64,000 nucleotides of DNA. Origin: Pseudomonas delhiensis (GTDB taxonomy: Bacteria > Pseudomonadota > Gammaproteobacteria > Pseudomonadales > Pseudomonadaceae). This document shows, in pieces, positions 8,810-18,408 of this stretch. Below the pieces are notes generated by a model that was not told the DNA's origin, did no database searches, and saw only the letters and a list, made by a program, of their open reading frames with translations. The stretch lies in NCBI RefSeq assembly GCF_900187975.1, contig NZ_FZPC01000013.1, forward strand, positions 1 to 64,000, given 5' to 3'. The number at the start of each line of letters is the position of its first letter. Position 1 is the stretch's first letter. The translations under genes and the position numbers were made by a program.

Positions 8810-9605
8810 GCGAGCTTCCTGGCCCCTGCGCCTGGCCGCCTGGGGCGGGCTGGTGTTCCTGCACTTCCCGATCCTGGTGATCCTGCTGTACGCCTTCAAC
8901 ACCGAGGAGTCGGCCTACAGCTTCCCGCTGCAGGGCTTCACCCTGCGCTGGTTCGCCGAGGTGGCCCAGCGCGGCGACGTGCTGGAGGCCATCTGGCTGT
9001 CGGTGAAGATCGCCTGCGTCGCCACCCTGGTGGCCATGGTGCTCGGCACGCTCGCCGCCGGCGCGCTGTACCGTCGCGACTTCTTCGGCAAGGAGGGCAT
9101 CTCGCTGATGCTGATCCTGCCCATCGCCCTGCCCGGCATCATCACCGGTATCGCCCTGCTCTCGGCGTTCAAGACCCTCGGCATCGAGCCCGGCTTCCTG
9201 ACCATCGTCATCGGCCACGCCACCTTCTGCGTGGTGATCGTCTACAACAACGTGATCGCCCGTTTCCGCCGCACCTCGTTCAGCCTGATCGAGGCCTCCA
9301 TGGACCTGGGCGCCGACGGCTGGCAGACCTTCCGCTACATCGTCCTGCCGAACATCGCCACCGCCCTGCTGGCCGGCGGCATGCTGGCCTTCGCGCTGTC
9401 CTTCGACGAGATCATCGTCACCACCTTCACCGCCGGCCACGAGCGCACCCTGCCGCTGTGGCTGCTGAACCAGCTCACCCGCCCGCGCGACGTGCCCATC
9501 ACCAACGTGGTGGCCATGCTGGTGATGCTGGCGACCATGCTGCCGATCCTCGGTGCCTACTACCTGACCCGCGGCACCAGCGACGTGGCCGGCGGCGGCA
9601 AGTGA
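8799..9605 (+). CDS. ydcV: ABC transporter permease 2 (YdcV/PotC-like)
   Basis: A 268-residue second permease subunit with about six membrane segments ([20 protein letters not shown] near the N-terminus). The EAA loop is readable as [20 protein letters not shown]. It starts within the last 11 bp of the preceding permease gene. Together with it and the ATPase it forms the membrane part of the importer. About 50 bp later the patD dehydrogenase gene begins, preceded by AGAGGAG. Confidence 0.92.
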   Translation: MHSERASWPLRLAAWGGLVFLHFPILVILLYAFNTEESAYSFPLQGFTLRWFAEVAQRGDVLEAIWLSVKIACVATLVAMVLGTLAAGALYRRDFFGKEGISLMLILPIALPGIITGIALLSAFKTLGIEPGFLTIVIGHATFCVVIVYNNVIARFRRTSFSLIEASMDLGADGWQTFRYIVLPNIATALLAGGMLAFALSFDEIIVTTFTAGHERTLPLWLLNQLTRPRDVPITNVVAMLVMLATMLPILGAYYLTRGTSDVAGGGK

Positions 9606-9655
9606 ACAGGCCCCCGCCCGGCGGGGAAGCAGCCACCGAACCAGAGGAGCCCGCC

Positions 9656-11080
9656 ATGCAAAGCAAACTGCTGATCAATGGCCAGTTCGTCGCCGGCGAA
9701 GGCGAGAAGCTGGACATCCTCAACCCCTCCACCGGCGAAGTGCTGGGCCGGATAGCCGAAGCCAGCGAGGCCCAGGTGGACGCCGCCGTGCGCGCCGCCG
9801 ACGCGGCCTTCGACGGCTGGTCGCAGAGCACCCCGAAGGACCGCGCGCTGCTGTTGCTGCGCCTGGCCGACAAGATCGAGGAGCACGCCGAGGAACTGGC
9901 GCGCCTGGAATCGCAGAACTGCGGCAAGCCCTACGCCGCCGCGCTGAACGACGAGATCCCGGCCATCGCCGACGTGTTCCGCTTCTTCGCCGGCGCCTGC
10001 CGCTGCCTGCCCGGATCGGCGGCCGGCGAATACCTGCCCGGCTTCACCTCGATGATCCGCCGCGACCCGGTGGGGGTGATCGCCTCCATCGCGCCCTGGA
10101 ACTACCCGCTGATGATGGCCGCCTGGAAGCTCGGCCCGGCCCTGGCCGCCGGCAACTGCGTGGTGCTCAAGCCCTCGGAGCAGACGCCGCTGACCGCCCT
10201 GCGCCTGGCCGAGTTCATCGCCGAACTGTTCCCCGCCGGGGTGGTCAACCTGGTGTTCGGCCGCGGCCCCACGGTGGGCAGCCCGCTGGTCAGCCACGCG
10301 CTGGTGCGCATGGTCTCGCTGACCGGCTCGGTGGGCACCGGCAAGAGCATCATCCGCAGCGCCGCCGACAGCGTGAAGCGCCTGCACATGGAGCTGGGCG
10401 GCAAGGCCCCGGTGATCGTCTTCGACGACGCCGACCTGGCCGACGTGGTCGAGGGCATCCGCACCTTCGGCTTCTACAATGCCGGGCAGGACTGCACCGC
10501 GGCCTGCCGCATCTACGCCGGCAGGAAGATCTACGACAACTTCGTCGCCGACCTGGCCGGCGCCGTGTCCAGCCTCAAGACCGGCCTGCAGGACGACCCG
10601 GCCACAGAACTGGGCCCGCTGATCACCGCCAGCCAGCGCGAGCGCGTGTCCGGCTTCGTCGAACGGGCCAAGGCCAGCCCGCACATCCGCATCGCCACCG
10701 GCGGCAGCGCGGTGGCCGGCCAGGGCTTCTTCTACCAGCCGACGGTGGTGGCCAACGCCCAGCAGGACGACGAGATCGTGCGCAACGAGGTGTTCGGCCC
10801 GGTGGTCTCGGTGACCCCGTTCAGCGACGTCGAACAGGCCATCCGCTGGGCCAACGACTCCGAGTACGGCCTGGCCAGCTCGGTGTGGACCCGCGACGTG
10901 GGTCGCGCCAGCCGGGTGGCAGCGCGCCTGCAGTACGGCTGCACCTGGGTGAACACCCACTTCATGCTGTGCAGCGAGATGCCCCACGGCGGCTTCAAGC
11001 AGTCCGGCTACGGCAAGGACCTGTCGATGTACGGGCTGGAGGACTACACGGTGGCGCGGCACGTGATGATCAAGCATTGA
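9656..11080 (+). CDS. patD: Gamma-aminobutyraldehyde dehydrogenase
   Basis: A 474-residue NAD-dependent aldehyde dehydrogenase, exactly the length I know for E. coli PatD (YdcW). Close stretches are recognisable, such as [32 protein letters not shown] with the catalytic Cys, and the C-terminus [14 protein letters not shown]. It oxidises 4-aminobutanal from putrescine breakdown to GABA. The start at 9656 follows AGAGGAGCCCGCC. It is the last gene of the ydcSTUV-patD operon, which joins amine uptake to its oxidation. I recognise the sequence and position strongly, but the substrate range of the enzyme itself is inferred. Confidence 0.92.
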   Translation: MQSKLLINGQFVAGEGEKLDILNPSTGEVLGRIAEASEAQVDAAVRAADAAFDGWSQSTPKDRALLLLRLADKIEEHAEELARLESQNCGKPYAAALNDEIPAIADVFRFFAGACRCLPGSAAGEYLPGFTSMIRRDPVGVIASIAPWNYPLMMAAWKLGPALAAGNCVVLKPSEQTPLTALRLAEFIAELFPAGVVNLVFGRGPTVGSPLVSHALVRMVSLTGSVGTGKSIIRSAADSVKRLHMELGGKAPVIVFDDADLADVVEGIRTFGFYNAGQDCTAACRIYAGRKIYDNFVADLAGAVSSLKTGLQDDPATELGPLITASQRERVSGFVERAKASPHIRIATGGSAVAGQGFFYQPTVVANAQQDDEIVRNEVFGPVVSVTPFSDVEQAIRWANDSEYGLASSVWTRDVGRASRVAARLQYGCTWVNTHFMLCSEMPHGGFKQSGYGKDLSMYGLEDYTVARHVMIKH

Positions 11081-11085
11081 GGCCG

Positions 11086-11550
11086 GCTATCGCGGACGGA
11101 GTCCTACGCCATGCCCCGCCTGCAGGAGCGGGCCCTGCCCGCGATTCGCGCGCAAGGCGCGCTCCTGCAGGTTGAAGCTGAACTACGCATTCATGCCGGA
11201 CAGCCCCCTCTCCCGCTTGCGGGAGAGGGTTGGGGAGAGGGAACGGCGTCAATCCGCAGCACGGTGCCGCCGGTGAACGCCATTCGCGGACGAAGTCCCC
11301 TACGCCATGCCCACCTGGAGCGGGCCTTGCCCGCGAATCGCGCGCAGGGCCCGCTCCTGCAGGTTGAAGCTGAACTACGCACTCATGCCGGACAACCCCC
11401 TCTCCCGCTTGCGGGAGAGGGTTGGGGAGAGGGGACGGCGTCAATCCGCAGCACGGTGCCGCCGGTGAACGCCCTTCGCGGACGGAGTCCTACGCCATGC
11501 CCACCTGTAGGAGCGGGCCCTGCCCGCGATTCGCGCGCAAGGCGCGCGTT
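11086..11550. repeat. Tandem array of ~193-bp composite repeat units (2.4 copies)
   Basis: Units begin with CGCGGACGGAGTCC-type sequence at about 11091, 11285 and 11477 (spacing 194 and 192 bp). The third is incomplete. Each full unit holds a REP-like GAGCGGGCCCTGCCCGCG palindrome, a CAGGTTGAAGCTGAACTACGC spacer and a CCCTCTCCCGCTTGCGGGAG repeat. The array fills the convergent gap between patD and cntB and contains no credible gene. It may serve as a bidirectional transcription barrier. Confidence 0.8.
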
Positions 11551-11558
11551 TCTCGGTG

Positions 11559-12524
11559 TCAGAGGTCGATCACCAGCCGCGGCGTGCGCGAGCGGGAGAC
11601 GCAGAGCATCAGGCTCTGCTGCGAAGCCTTTTCCTCGTCGCTCAGGTACTGGTCGAAATGCTCCGCCTCGCCTTCGAGGATGGCCGTCTCGCAGGTGCCG
11701 CAGACGCCCTCGCGGCACAGGCACTCGACCTTGGCCGCCTTCACGTTCTCGATGGCCTGGAGGATGGTCATGCCCTCCTCCACCCGCAGTTCGCGGCCGG
11801 AGCGGGCCAGCACCACGGTGAAGGCGGCGCCTTCGGCCGGGGCGGCGGCGAACTGTTCCCAGTGCACGCGCTCATCGCCGATGCCGGCTGCTTTCGCGCC
11901 TGCGATCACCGCGTCGATCAGCGGCTTGGGCCCGCACACGTATACATGTGCATCCTCGGCCAGGCCGGCGAACAGCGCCTCCAGGTCGAGCTTGCGCGCC
12001 AGGCTGTCGATGTAGAAGCGCACGTGTTCGGCGTGCGGGCCCTGTTCCAGCTCGGCCTGGAAGGCGCCATGCTCCGGGCTGCGGAACGCGTAGTGCAGCT
12101 CGTAGGGCGTGGCGCCGCCTTCCAGGTCGTGCAGCTGGGCCAGGAACGGGGTGATGCCGATGCCGCCGGCGATCAGCACGTGGCGGCCGGCGCCGGGGTC
12201 CAGGGCGAACAGGTTGTTCGGGGTGGAGATGGTCAGCCGGGTGCCGACCTCCACCTGCTGGTGCATGAAGGCCGAGCCGCCCCTGGACTGCTCCTCCAGG
12301 CGCACGCCGATCTGGTAGTGGCTGAGGTCGCGCGGGTCGCTCATCAGCGAGTAGGCGTTGCTGAAACTGCCCGCCGGGTCCTGCACGATCACGTGGCTGC
12401 CGCCGCTGAAGGCCGGCATCGGCTGGCCGTCCTCGCGCACCAGGGTAAAGCGCCTGATCAGCGGCGTCGCCTGTTCCACCGCGCTGACGCGGACGCTGAA
12501 CATCTCGTATTTGTTGGCCATCAT
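11559..12524 (-). CDS. cntB: Carnitine monooxygenase reductase component (CntB-like)
   Basis: A 321-residue flavin/[2Fe-2S] reductase of the phthalate dioxygenase reductase/VanB family. Its order is an FMN-binding barrel (residues 1 to about 105), an NAD-binding domain (LIAGGIGITPFLAQL, about 116-130) and a C-terminal plant-type ferredoxin domain with C270-x4-C275-x2-C278-x29-C308. It passes electrons from NAD(P)H to the Rieske centre of CntA. Two adjacent ATGs (12524 and 12521) follow GAGGTGA and either could be used. It is the last gene of the carnitine cluster. Separation of reductase from oxygenase by a dehydrogenase gene resembles Acinetobacter carnitine clusters. A glycine-betaine-type reductase is the main alternative, but the partner oxygenase argues for CntB. 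Confidence 0.88.
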   Translation of the reverse strand: MMANKYEMFSVRVSAVEQATPLIRRFTLVREDGQPMPAFSGGSHVIVQDPAGSFSNAYSLMSDPRDLSHYQIGVRLEEQSRGGSAFMHQQVEVGTRLTISTPNNLFALDPGAGRHVLIAGGIGITPFLAQLHDLEGGATPYELHYAFRSPEHGAFQAELEQGPHAEHVRFYIDSLARKLDLEALFAGLAEDAHVYVCGPKPLIDAVIAGAKAAGIGDERVHWEQFAAAPAEGAAFTVVLARSGRELRVEEGMTILQAIENVKAAKVECLCREGVCGTCETAILEGEAEHFDQYLSDEEKASQQSLMLCVSRSRTPRLVIDL

Positions 12525-12583
12525 TCACCTCGACTGCATCGGCGCGCGGCAGGCCCTGCCGCGCGCCGGAACCCGTTGCCCGC

Positions 12584-14032
12584 TCAGACGGCGAGGCACA
12601 GGTACTTGATTTCCAGATAGTCCTCGATGCCGTACTTCGAGCCCTCGCGGCCCAGGCCGGACTGCTTCACCCCGCCGAACGGCGCCACCTCGTTGGAGAT
12701 CAGCCCGGTGTTGACGCCCACCATGCCGTACTCCAGGCGCTCGGCGACCTTGAACACGCGGCCGAGGTCGCGGCTGTAGAAGTAGGCGGCCAGGCCGTAC
12801 TGGGTGGCGTTGGCCAGCTCGATCACCTCGGCGTCGGTGGAGAAGCGCACCAGCGCCGCCACCGGGCCGAAGATTTCCTCTTCCAGCAGCGCCATGCCCG
12901 GGCGGATGCCGGCCAGCACGGTGGGCTCGAAGAAGCCGCCGCCCAGCGCGTGGCTGCGGCCGCCCAGCACCAGCTCGGCGCCCTTGCCGACGGCGTCGTC
13001 GATCAGGCTGCGCACCTTGGCCACCGCCTTGTCGCTGATCAGCGGGCCGACCTGGGTGCCCTCGGCGCTGCCATGGCCGACCTTCAGTTCGCGCACGCGT
13101 TCGACGAAGCGGGTGGCGAAGCGCTCGTACACGGCGTCGTGCACATAGAAGCGGTTGACGCACACGCAGGTCTGCCCGGCGTTGCGGTACTTGGCGACCA
13201 GCGCGCCTTCCACCGCCGCCTCGATGTCCGCGTCGTCGAAGACGATGAAGGGCGCGTTGCCACCCAGTTCCAGGGAGACCTTCTTGATGGTCTCGGCGCA
13301 CTGGCCCATCAGCAGGCGGCCCACCGGGGTCGAGCCGGTGAAGGTCAGCTTGCGCACCAGCGGGTGGCCGGTGAGCTGCGCGCCTATGGCCACGGCGTCG
13401 CCGGTGACGATGCTCAGCAGCCCGGCCGGCAGCCCGGCGCGCTCGGCCAGTTCGACCAGCGCCAGGGCGCTGAAGGGCGTCTCGTTGGCCGGCTTGAGCA
13501 CCACGCTGCAGCCGGCGGCCAGGGCCGGGGCGACCTTGCGGGTGATCATCGCCGCCGGGAAGTTCCACGGGGTGATGGCCGCGCATACGCCTATGCCCTG
13601 CTTGATCACCAGCAGGCGCTTGTCGTTGCTCGGGCTGGGGATGACGTCGCCGTAGATGCGCTTGCCTTCCTCGGCGAACCACTCGACGAAGGAGGCGGCG
13701 TAGCGGATCTCGCCCAGGGCCTCGTGCAGCGGCTTGCCCTGCTCGAAGGTCATCAGCCGGGCCAGGTCGTCCTCGTTTTCCAGCAGCAGCTCGAACCAGC
13801 GGCGCAGCACCTGGGCGCGCTCCTTGGCGGTTTTCGCGCGCCAGCCTTGCAGGGCGGCGTCGGCGGCCTCGATGGCGCGGACGGTCTCGGCGCCGCCCAT
13901 CAGCGGCACCTGGCCCAGCAGCTCGCCGGTGGCCGGGTCGGTCACCGCGACGGTGCGGCCGTCGTCGGCGTCGCACCAGGCGCCGGCGATGTAGGCCTGC
14001 TGGCGGAACAGTTTCGAATCGTTGAGTTTCAC
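12584..14032 (-). CDS. Succinate-semialdehyde-type dehydrogenase, probable malic semialdehyde dehydrogenase
   Basis: A 482-residue NAD(P)-dependent aldehyde dehydrogenase, GabD length. N157 (TPWNFPA), E255 (SLELGGNA) and the nucleophile C289 (NAGQTCVC) are present. A GTG start at 14032 is chosen: GGAGAG stands before it and the protein then begins MKLNDSKLFRQQAYIAG, as in GabD proteins. It lies between cntA and cntB. In carnitine clusters this enzyme oxidises malic semialdehyde, the four-carbon product released with trimethylamine, to malate. On sequence alone it cannot be told from succinate-semialdehyde dehydrogenase, so the substrate is inferred from position. Confidence 0.85.
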   Translation of the reverse strand: MKLNDSKLFRQQAYIAGAWCDADDGRTVAVTDPATGELLGQVPLMGGAETVRAIEAADAALQGWRAKTAKERAQVLRRWFELLLENEDDLARLMTFEQGKPLHEALGEIRYAASFVEWFAEEGKRIYGDVIPSPSNDKRLLVIKQGIGVCAAITPWNFPAAMITRKVAPALAAGCSVVLKPANETPFSALALVELAERAGLPAGLLSIVTGDAVAIGAQLTGHPLVRKLTFTGSTPVGRLLMGQCAETIKKVSLELGGNAPFIVFDDADIEAAVEGALVAKYRNAGQTCVCVNRFYVHDAVYERFATRFVERVRELKVGHGSAEGTQVGPLISDKAVAKVRSLIDDAVGKGAELVLGGRSHALGGGFFEPTVLAGIRPGMALLEEEIFGPVAALVRFSTDAEVIELANATQYGLAAYFYSRDLGRVFKVAERLEYGMVGVNTGLISNEVAPFGGVKQSGLGREGSKYGIEDYLEIKYLCLAV

Positions 14033-14084
14033 GCAAGTCTCTCCAGGCGCCGCCGCCGGCCGCACGGGCCGGCGGCGGTCGGCC

Positions 14085-15206
14085 TCAGGCGTCCAGGTGG
14101 GCGACGGCGATCAGGTTGTGGAAGTGGGCGATGCCGTGCTCGCTGATGCCGCTGCGCTGCTTGTCCACCATGATCCGGCCCTGGCCGCGGTAGCCGCGGG
14201 ACTTCAGGCCCTTCTGCACGCTTTCCACCAGGCGCAGGTCCTCGGGGCGGAACACGTCGCGGTACCACTCCACCAGCACCTTCTGCTCCTCGGTCAACTC
14301 CTTGTCGAGGAAGTAGATGTCGTAGTGCTGCAGGGTGGTCTCGGCGTCCACCGGGAACTCGTAGATCACGGTCATGAAGTTGGCGCCCGGCGGCACGTTG
14401 AACATGGTGCAGGGCCAGGCCCAGAAGCCGGCGAAGGACGGGTCGGTGACCGACTCGTCGACCTTGAACGACTGCTCCGAGGACTTGGCGATGCCGTACT
14501 GCAGCGACCAGTTGCCGTGCAGGGTGTGGCCGTACTGGCCGACGTCCACCGAGTCGGCGAAGCTGGGGTGCGCCGGGCCGCAGTGGTAGCACTCCATGTA
14601 GTTGTCGACGATGGACTTCCAGTTGGCCGGGGTGCTGGTGACGAAGCGCGCCGCCAGCTGCAGGTCGTCGATCACCGCGCAGGCCTGGCGCATGCGGGCT
14701 TCCAGGCCCGGCAACTGGTCCTCGACGCTGCCGGCGTCGTTGTCCATGTTGATGAAGATGAAGCCGGCGTACTCCTCGACGCGCAGCGGCACCAGGCCGT
14801 AGTCGCCCTTGTCGAAACCCTGCACGGCGTCGCAGTTGCGCACGTGGGTCAGCTCGCCGTCGAGCTTGAAGGTCCAGGCGTGGTACGGGCAGGCGATGAC
14901 GTTCTTGGCCTTGCCGCTGCCTTCCAGCAGCTGGTGGCCGCGGTGCGGGCAGACGTTGTAGAAGGCGCGCAGCACGCCGTCGCGGCCACGCACGACGATG
15001 ATGCTTTCGCCGATCACCTCGCGGGTGATGTAGGCGTTGTTCTCCGCCACTTCGCTGCGGTGCGCCACGCAGATCCAGCTGCGGGCGAAGATGGCTTCCT
15101 TCTCGTGCTCGTACACCGCCTTGCTGGTGTAGAAGTGCGCGGGGATGGTGAAGGCTTCTTCGTGGTTGGCGCAGAAGTCGGCTGGCAGGCGTTGGAAGTC
15201 GTTCAT
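14085..15206 (-). CDS. cntA: Carnitine monooxygenase oxygenase component (Rieske, CntA)
   Basis: A 373-residue Rieske non-haem iron oxygenase that splits L-carnitine to trimethylamine and malic semialdehyde. Rieske ligands are C86/H88 (NVCPHRGH) and C106/H109 (CPYHAW). The mononuclear iron ligands are H208, H213 and D323. The residue that bridges the two centres is E205 (YMECYHCGPAH). Glu205 in place of the usual Asp is the feature described for CntA, and with the start at 15206 the numbering coincides exactly. GGAGA lies 7 bp before that ATG. A start 24 bp upstream lacks a site. Most of the sequence is recognisably like Acinetobacter CntA. It would act with CntB, encoded downstream. Confidence 0.93.
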   Translation of the reverse strand: MNDFQRLPADFCANHEEAFTIPAHFYTSKAVYEHEKEAIFARSWICVAHRSEVAENNAYITREVIGESIIVVRGRDGVLRAFYNVCPHRGHQLLEGSGKAKNVIACPYHAWTFKLDGELTHVRNCDAVQGFDKGDYGLVPLRVEEYAGFIFINMDNDAGSVEDQLPGLEARMRQACAVIDDLQLAARFVTSTPANWKSIVDNYMECYHCGPAHPSFADSVDVGQYGHTLHGNWSLQYGIAKSSEQSFKVDESVTDPSFAGFWAWPCTMFNVPPGANFMTVIYEFPVDAETTLQHYDIYFLDKELTEEQKVLVEWYRDVFRPEDLRLVESVQKGLKSRGYRGQGRIMVDKQRSGISEHGIAHFHNLIAVAHLDA

Positions 15207-15253
15207 CGGTTGGTCTCCGGTGTCGGGCACGGGCGTAGCCGTGCTTTTTACTT

Positions 15254-15281
15254 ATTGGTTAACGGACATCTATTGGTTAAC
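15254..15281. promoter_or_regulatory. Direct repeat ATTGGTTAAC x2, probable operator of cntA
   Basis: ATTGGTTAAC occurs at 15254-15263 and 15272-15281, an 18-bp period, 48-75 bp upstream of the cntA ATG. Each copy contains the palindrome GTTAAC, which is AT-rich and unexpected in this GC-rich DNA. The same core with the same 18-bp spacing lies upstream of the BCCT gene. It is probably bound by the cluster's regulator. Which protein binds it is not shown. Confidence 0.7.
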
Positions 15282-15343
15282 AAGCCGGGCAAAAAAATTT
15301 GCCGCAAGGTGCCCGCCTCCGCTCGGGAGGCGGGCCGTATCGC

Positions 15344-16948
15344 TTACTGCGCGGGCGCCGCGGCGGCCACCGGTTGCGGCTCGGCGTGGGGCTCCTCGCC
15401 GGCCAGGCGGGTGGCCTCTTCCTCGATCAGGTGCGCCGGCATCTGGCCGTAGTCCTGCACCATCCACTTGAGGAAGCCGTAGATCTTCACCAGCAGGATC
15501 GCCATGAACGGGATGGCGGTGAGCACCACGGCCGTCTTCATGGTCGACAGCGAGGCCTTGGCGAAGAGCATGGCCAGCGGCACCAGGGTCAGGGTCACGC
15601 ACCAGAACAGCCGGTGGGTCGGCGTCGGGTCGTCGCCTTCCTGCAGGTTGCGGGTGCTGGTGGCGGCCACCGCGTAGGCCGCGGCGTCCATGTGCGAGGC
15701 GCAGAACACCGCCATGATGAACAGGTACACGGCGAGGAACGCCTTGCCCATCGGCAGGGCCGCCAGCAGCGTTTCCACCGCGCTCTCGCCGCCGTGCTCG
15801 CTGAGGATCTTCGGCACGTCGATGGCCCCGCTGATGAACTGGTGCATGCTGTAGCTTTCCAGCGCGCCGAAGAAGAACCAGCAACCGAAGCTGCCGCCCA
15901 TCAGCAGGGCGAACACCACTTCCTTGATCTGCCGGCCGCGCGACACGCAGGTCACGAACATGGCCACGCCGGGCGCGTAGGACACCCACCAGAGCCAGTA
16001 GAACACCGTCCAGTTGCGGGTGAAGGCGCCATCCCCCGCCGGGTCGGTGAACAGGCTCATGTGCACGTAGTTCTGGATCATCAGGCCGATGGAATTGGCC
16101 GTGTTGTTGATGGTGAACTGCGTCGGGCCGACCAGCAGCACCACCGCGGCGAACACCAGGGCGCCGTAGCAGACCATCTTGCTCAGGTGCTGCAGGCCGC
16201 CGTCGATGCCGATGTAGGAGCTGAGCGAGAAGAGCACGGCGATCACGCCGATCACCAGCAGCTGCACCATGAAGGTGTCGGGGGTGCCGACCAGGCCGGA
16301 CAGGCCGCGGGTGAGGGTCGAGGCGGTGAGCGCCAGGGACACGGTGAGCGCGCCCATCATGGTCAGCAGGAAGATCAGGTCCACCGCGCGGCCCACGGGG
16401 CCCGTGGCCTTGAAGCCGGTGACGGCCTCGACGATGGAGGCCAGGTTCAGGCCGCTCTTCTTGCGCACGTGGAAGTGGTAGGCCATGGCCAGCGAGGCCA
16501 GCGCGTAGATCGACCAGGCACTGATGCCCCAGTGGAAGAACGAGTAGCTGACGCTGTATTCCAGCGCCTGGGCCGACTCCGGCACCATGTTCAGGCCGGG
16601 GGTCTGGTAGTAGTAGGCCCACTCCATCACGCCCCAGTACAGGGTCGAGGAGCCCATGCCGGCGCAGATGAACATGAACACCCAGGTGGCGGTGGAGTAT
16701 TCCGGCTTGCCGCTCCCCAGGCGGATGTTGCCGTACTTGCTGAAGGCCAGGTACAGCACCACCAGGGAACTGCCGAACACCAGCAGCTGCACGCTGGTGC
16801 CGAAGGTACGGGTGGAGAGTTCGAACAGGGTGTTGGCCAGTTGCCCGGACTGTTCCGGGAAGGCGGCCAGGCCGACCACGGTGAGCAGCACGGCGACAAG
16901 GCTTACGGTTATCAGGAACACATCAATCTTTTTGTTCTTGTGCGACAT
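15344..16948 (-). CDS. BCCT-family transporter, probable carnitine/betaine uptake
   Basis: A 534-residue inner-membrane transporter with about twelve hydrophobic segments. The signature region ([20 protein letters not shown], residues about 95-114) and [18 protein letters not shown] match the betaine/carnitine/choline family and resemble CaiT and related carnitine carriers. The hydrophilic C-terminus is Ala/Pro/Glu-rich. The ATG at 16948 follows AGGAGT. The gene lies directly upstream of cntA with the same orientation and has its own GTTAAC-bearing promoter region. In this setting it most likely imports carnitine for CntAB. Choline or glycine betaine remain possible. Confidence 0.88.
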   Translation of the reverse strand: MSHKNKKIDVFLITVSLVAVLLTVVGLAAFPEQSGQLANTLFELSTRTFGTSVQLLVFGSSLVVLYLAFSKYGNIRLGSGKPEYSTATWVFMFICAGMGSSTLYWGVMEWAYYYQTPGLNMVPESAQALEYSVSYSFFHWGISAWSIYALASLAMAYHFHVRKKSGLNLASIVEAVTGFKATGPVGRAVDLIFLLTMMGALTVSLALTASTLTRGLSGLVGTPDTFMVQLLVIGVIAVLFSLSSYIGIDGGLQHLSKMVCYGALVFAAVVLLVGPTQFTINNTANSIGLMIQNYVHMSLFTDPAGDGAFTRNWTVFYWLWWVSYAPGVAMFVTCVSRGRQIKEVVFALLMGGSFGCWFFFGALESYSMHQFISGAIDVPKILSEHGGESAVETLLAALPMGKAFLAVYLFIMAVFCASHMDAAAYAVAATSTRNLQEGDDPTPTHRLFWCVTLTLVPLAMLFAKASLSTMKTAVVLTAIPFMAILLVKIYGFLKWMVQDYGQMPAHLIEEEATRLAGEEPHAEPQPVAAAAPAQ

Positions 16949-17053
16949 CAATCGACTCCTGGAGCTATGGAAGTCTCCCCGCCCGCGGGTAGGCAAATCC
17001 CGTCTGTGGGGTGGGAAGGGTTATTTCGTTCGGCTGGGCTCGCTCTCCTTTCT

Positions 17054-17088
17054 GTTAACCTTAAGTTAACTAAAATCCAATGGTTAAC
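17054..17088. promoter_or_regulatory. Three GTTAAC motifs upstream of the BCCT gene
   Basis: GTTAAC occurs at 17054-17059, 17065-17070 and 17083-17088. The last two are 18 bp apart, the same spacing as the pair before cntA. They lie about 105-140 bp upstream of the transporter ATG. This shared arrangement suggests that one regulator controls both transcription units. Confidence 0.65.
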
Positions 17089-17187
17089 AGTTTGCCTGTA
17101 ACTCCTCTTGCCTGCAAGCCTGAGGCGCAGGTCTCACGCGGCTTTCCGGATGATCGGCGGCCCGCGTCCCGGGCCGCCAGGGCGCAC

Positions 17188-18273
17188 TCAGCCGGCGACG
17201 CGCGCGGCGATGGCCTCGCCCACTTCCCGGGTGGAGCGTTGGCCGCCCATGTCGCGGGTCACCTCGCCCGCGGCGATGACCTGCTCGATGGCCGCGAGGA
17301 TGTCGTCGTGGGCGGCGCGGTAGCGCGCGTCGCCCTGGCCGAGGAAGTCCAGCATCAGCGCGCCGGACCAGATCATGGCGATGGGGTTGGCGATGTTCTG
17401 GCCGTAGATGTCCGGCGCCGAGCCGTGCACCGGCTCGAACAGCGAGGGGAACTTGCGCTCCGGGTTGAGGTTGGCCGAGGGCGCGATGCCGATGGTGCCG
17501 GCGCAGGCCGGGCCGAGGTCGGAGAGGATGTCGCCGAACAGGTTGGAGGCCACCACCACGTCGAAGCGCTCCGGCTGCAGCACGAAGCGCGCGCAGAGGA
17601 TGTCGATGTGCTGCTTGTCCCAGGTGATGTCCGGGTACCCGGCAGCCATGGCCGCGGTGCGCTCGTCCCAGTAGGGCATGCTCACGGCCATGCCGTTGGA
17701 CTTGGTGGCCGAGGTCAGGCGCTTGCGCTCGCGGGTCTGGGCCAGGTCGAAGGCGTACTTGAGGATGCGGTCGACGCCGCGGCGGGTGAACACCGACTCC
17801 TGCAGCACGAACTCGTTCTCGGTGCCCTCGAACATGCGCCCGCCCAGGGAGGAATACTCGCCCTCGGTGTTCTCGCGGATCACCACGAAATCGATGTCGC
17901 CGGGCTGCTTGTTGGCCAGCGGGCACGGCACGCCGGGGAACAGGCGCACCGGGCGGATGTTCACGTACTGGTCGAACTCGCGGCGGAACTTCAGCAGCGA
18001 GCCCCACAGGGAGATGTGGTCCGGCACCTTGTCCGGCCAGCCGACGGCGCCGAAGTACAGGGCGTCGAAGCCCTTGAGCTGCTCGAACCAGTCGTCGGGC
18101 ATCATCTTGCCGTGCTGCAGGTAGTAGTCGCAGCTGGCCCACTCGAAGTGCTCGAACTCCAGCGCCAGGCCGTGCCTGGCCGCGGCCGCCTGGACGACGC
18201 GCAGGCCTTCGGGAAGGACTTCGTTGCCGATGCCGTCGCCGGCGATGGCGGCGATGCGATAGGTCTTGCTCAT
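17188..18273 (-). CDS. Tartrate/D-malate dehydrogenase (decarboxylating), TtuC/DmlA type
   Basis: A 361-residue enzyme of the isocitrate/isopropylmalate dehydrogenase family. The start MSKTYRIAAIAGDGIGNEVL is typical of TtuC. NPIAMIWSGALML and the metal-binding NLFGDILSDLGPACAG are clear. It converts D-malate to pyruvate and CO2 with NAD, and family members also oxidise tartrate. In the carnitine cluster it would finish the route from malic semialdehyde through malate to pyruvate. The start at 18273 has only a weak AGAGTG site. A LysR gene is divergent, as for E. coli dmlA-dmlR. A GC-rich hairpin (17156-17178) follows the stop but lacks a U-tract, so readthrough toward the BCCT gene is possible. 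Confidence 0.9.
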   Translation of the reverse strand: MSKTYRIAAIAGDGIGNEVLPEGLRVVQAAAARHGLALEFEHFEWASCDYYLQHGKMMPDDWFEQLKGFDALYFGAVGWPDKVPDHISLWGSLLKFRREFDQYVNIRPVRLFPGVPCPLANKQPGDIDFVVIRENTEGEYSSLGGRMFEGTENEFVLQESVFTRRGVDRILKYAFDLAQTRERKRLTSATKSNGMAVSMPYWDERTAAMAAGYPDITWDKQHIDILCARFVLQPERFDVVVASNLFGDILSDLGPACAGTIGIAPSANLNPERKFPSLFEPVHGSAPDIYGQNIANPIAMIWSGALMLDFLGQGDARYRAAHDDILAAIEQVIAAGEVTRDMGGQRSTREVGEAIAARVAG

Positions 18274-18288
18274 GCTGGGCACACTCTT

Positions 18289-18319
18289 GTTGGTATCAGG
18301 GCTGGTTGGTATCAGGGCT
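18289..18319. promoter_or_regulatory. Tandem repeat GTTGGTATCAGGGCT x2 in the ttuC/lysR divergent promoter
   Basis: Two perfect 15-bp copies at 18289-18303 and 18305-18319 (16-bp period), directly upstream of the dehydrogenase start on the minus strand. It could be a binding site or a small recent duplication. No GTTAAC core is present here. Confidence 0.5.
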
Positions 18320-18408
18320 TGTTGGGTGTAGGGAAAGCGTGCCGCCCATGCTATAAGCGCCAATCGAAAACATAATCCCGCCATCCATGGATTCTTAAGA
18401 CACGAATC

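Noticed and set aside
17156-17178. Terminator after the malate/tartrate dehydrogenase gene
   Set aside because: The 9-bp GC-rich stem is real but no U-tract follows on the minus strand, so I do not call it a terminator.
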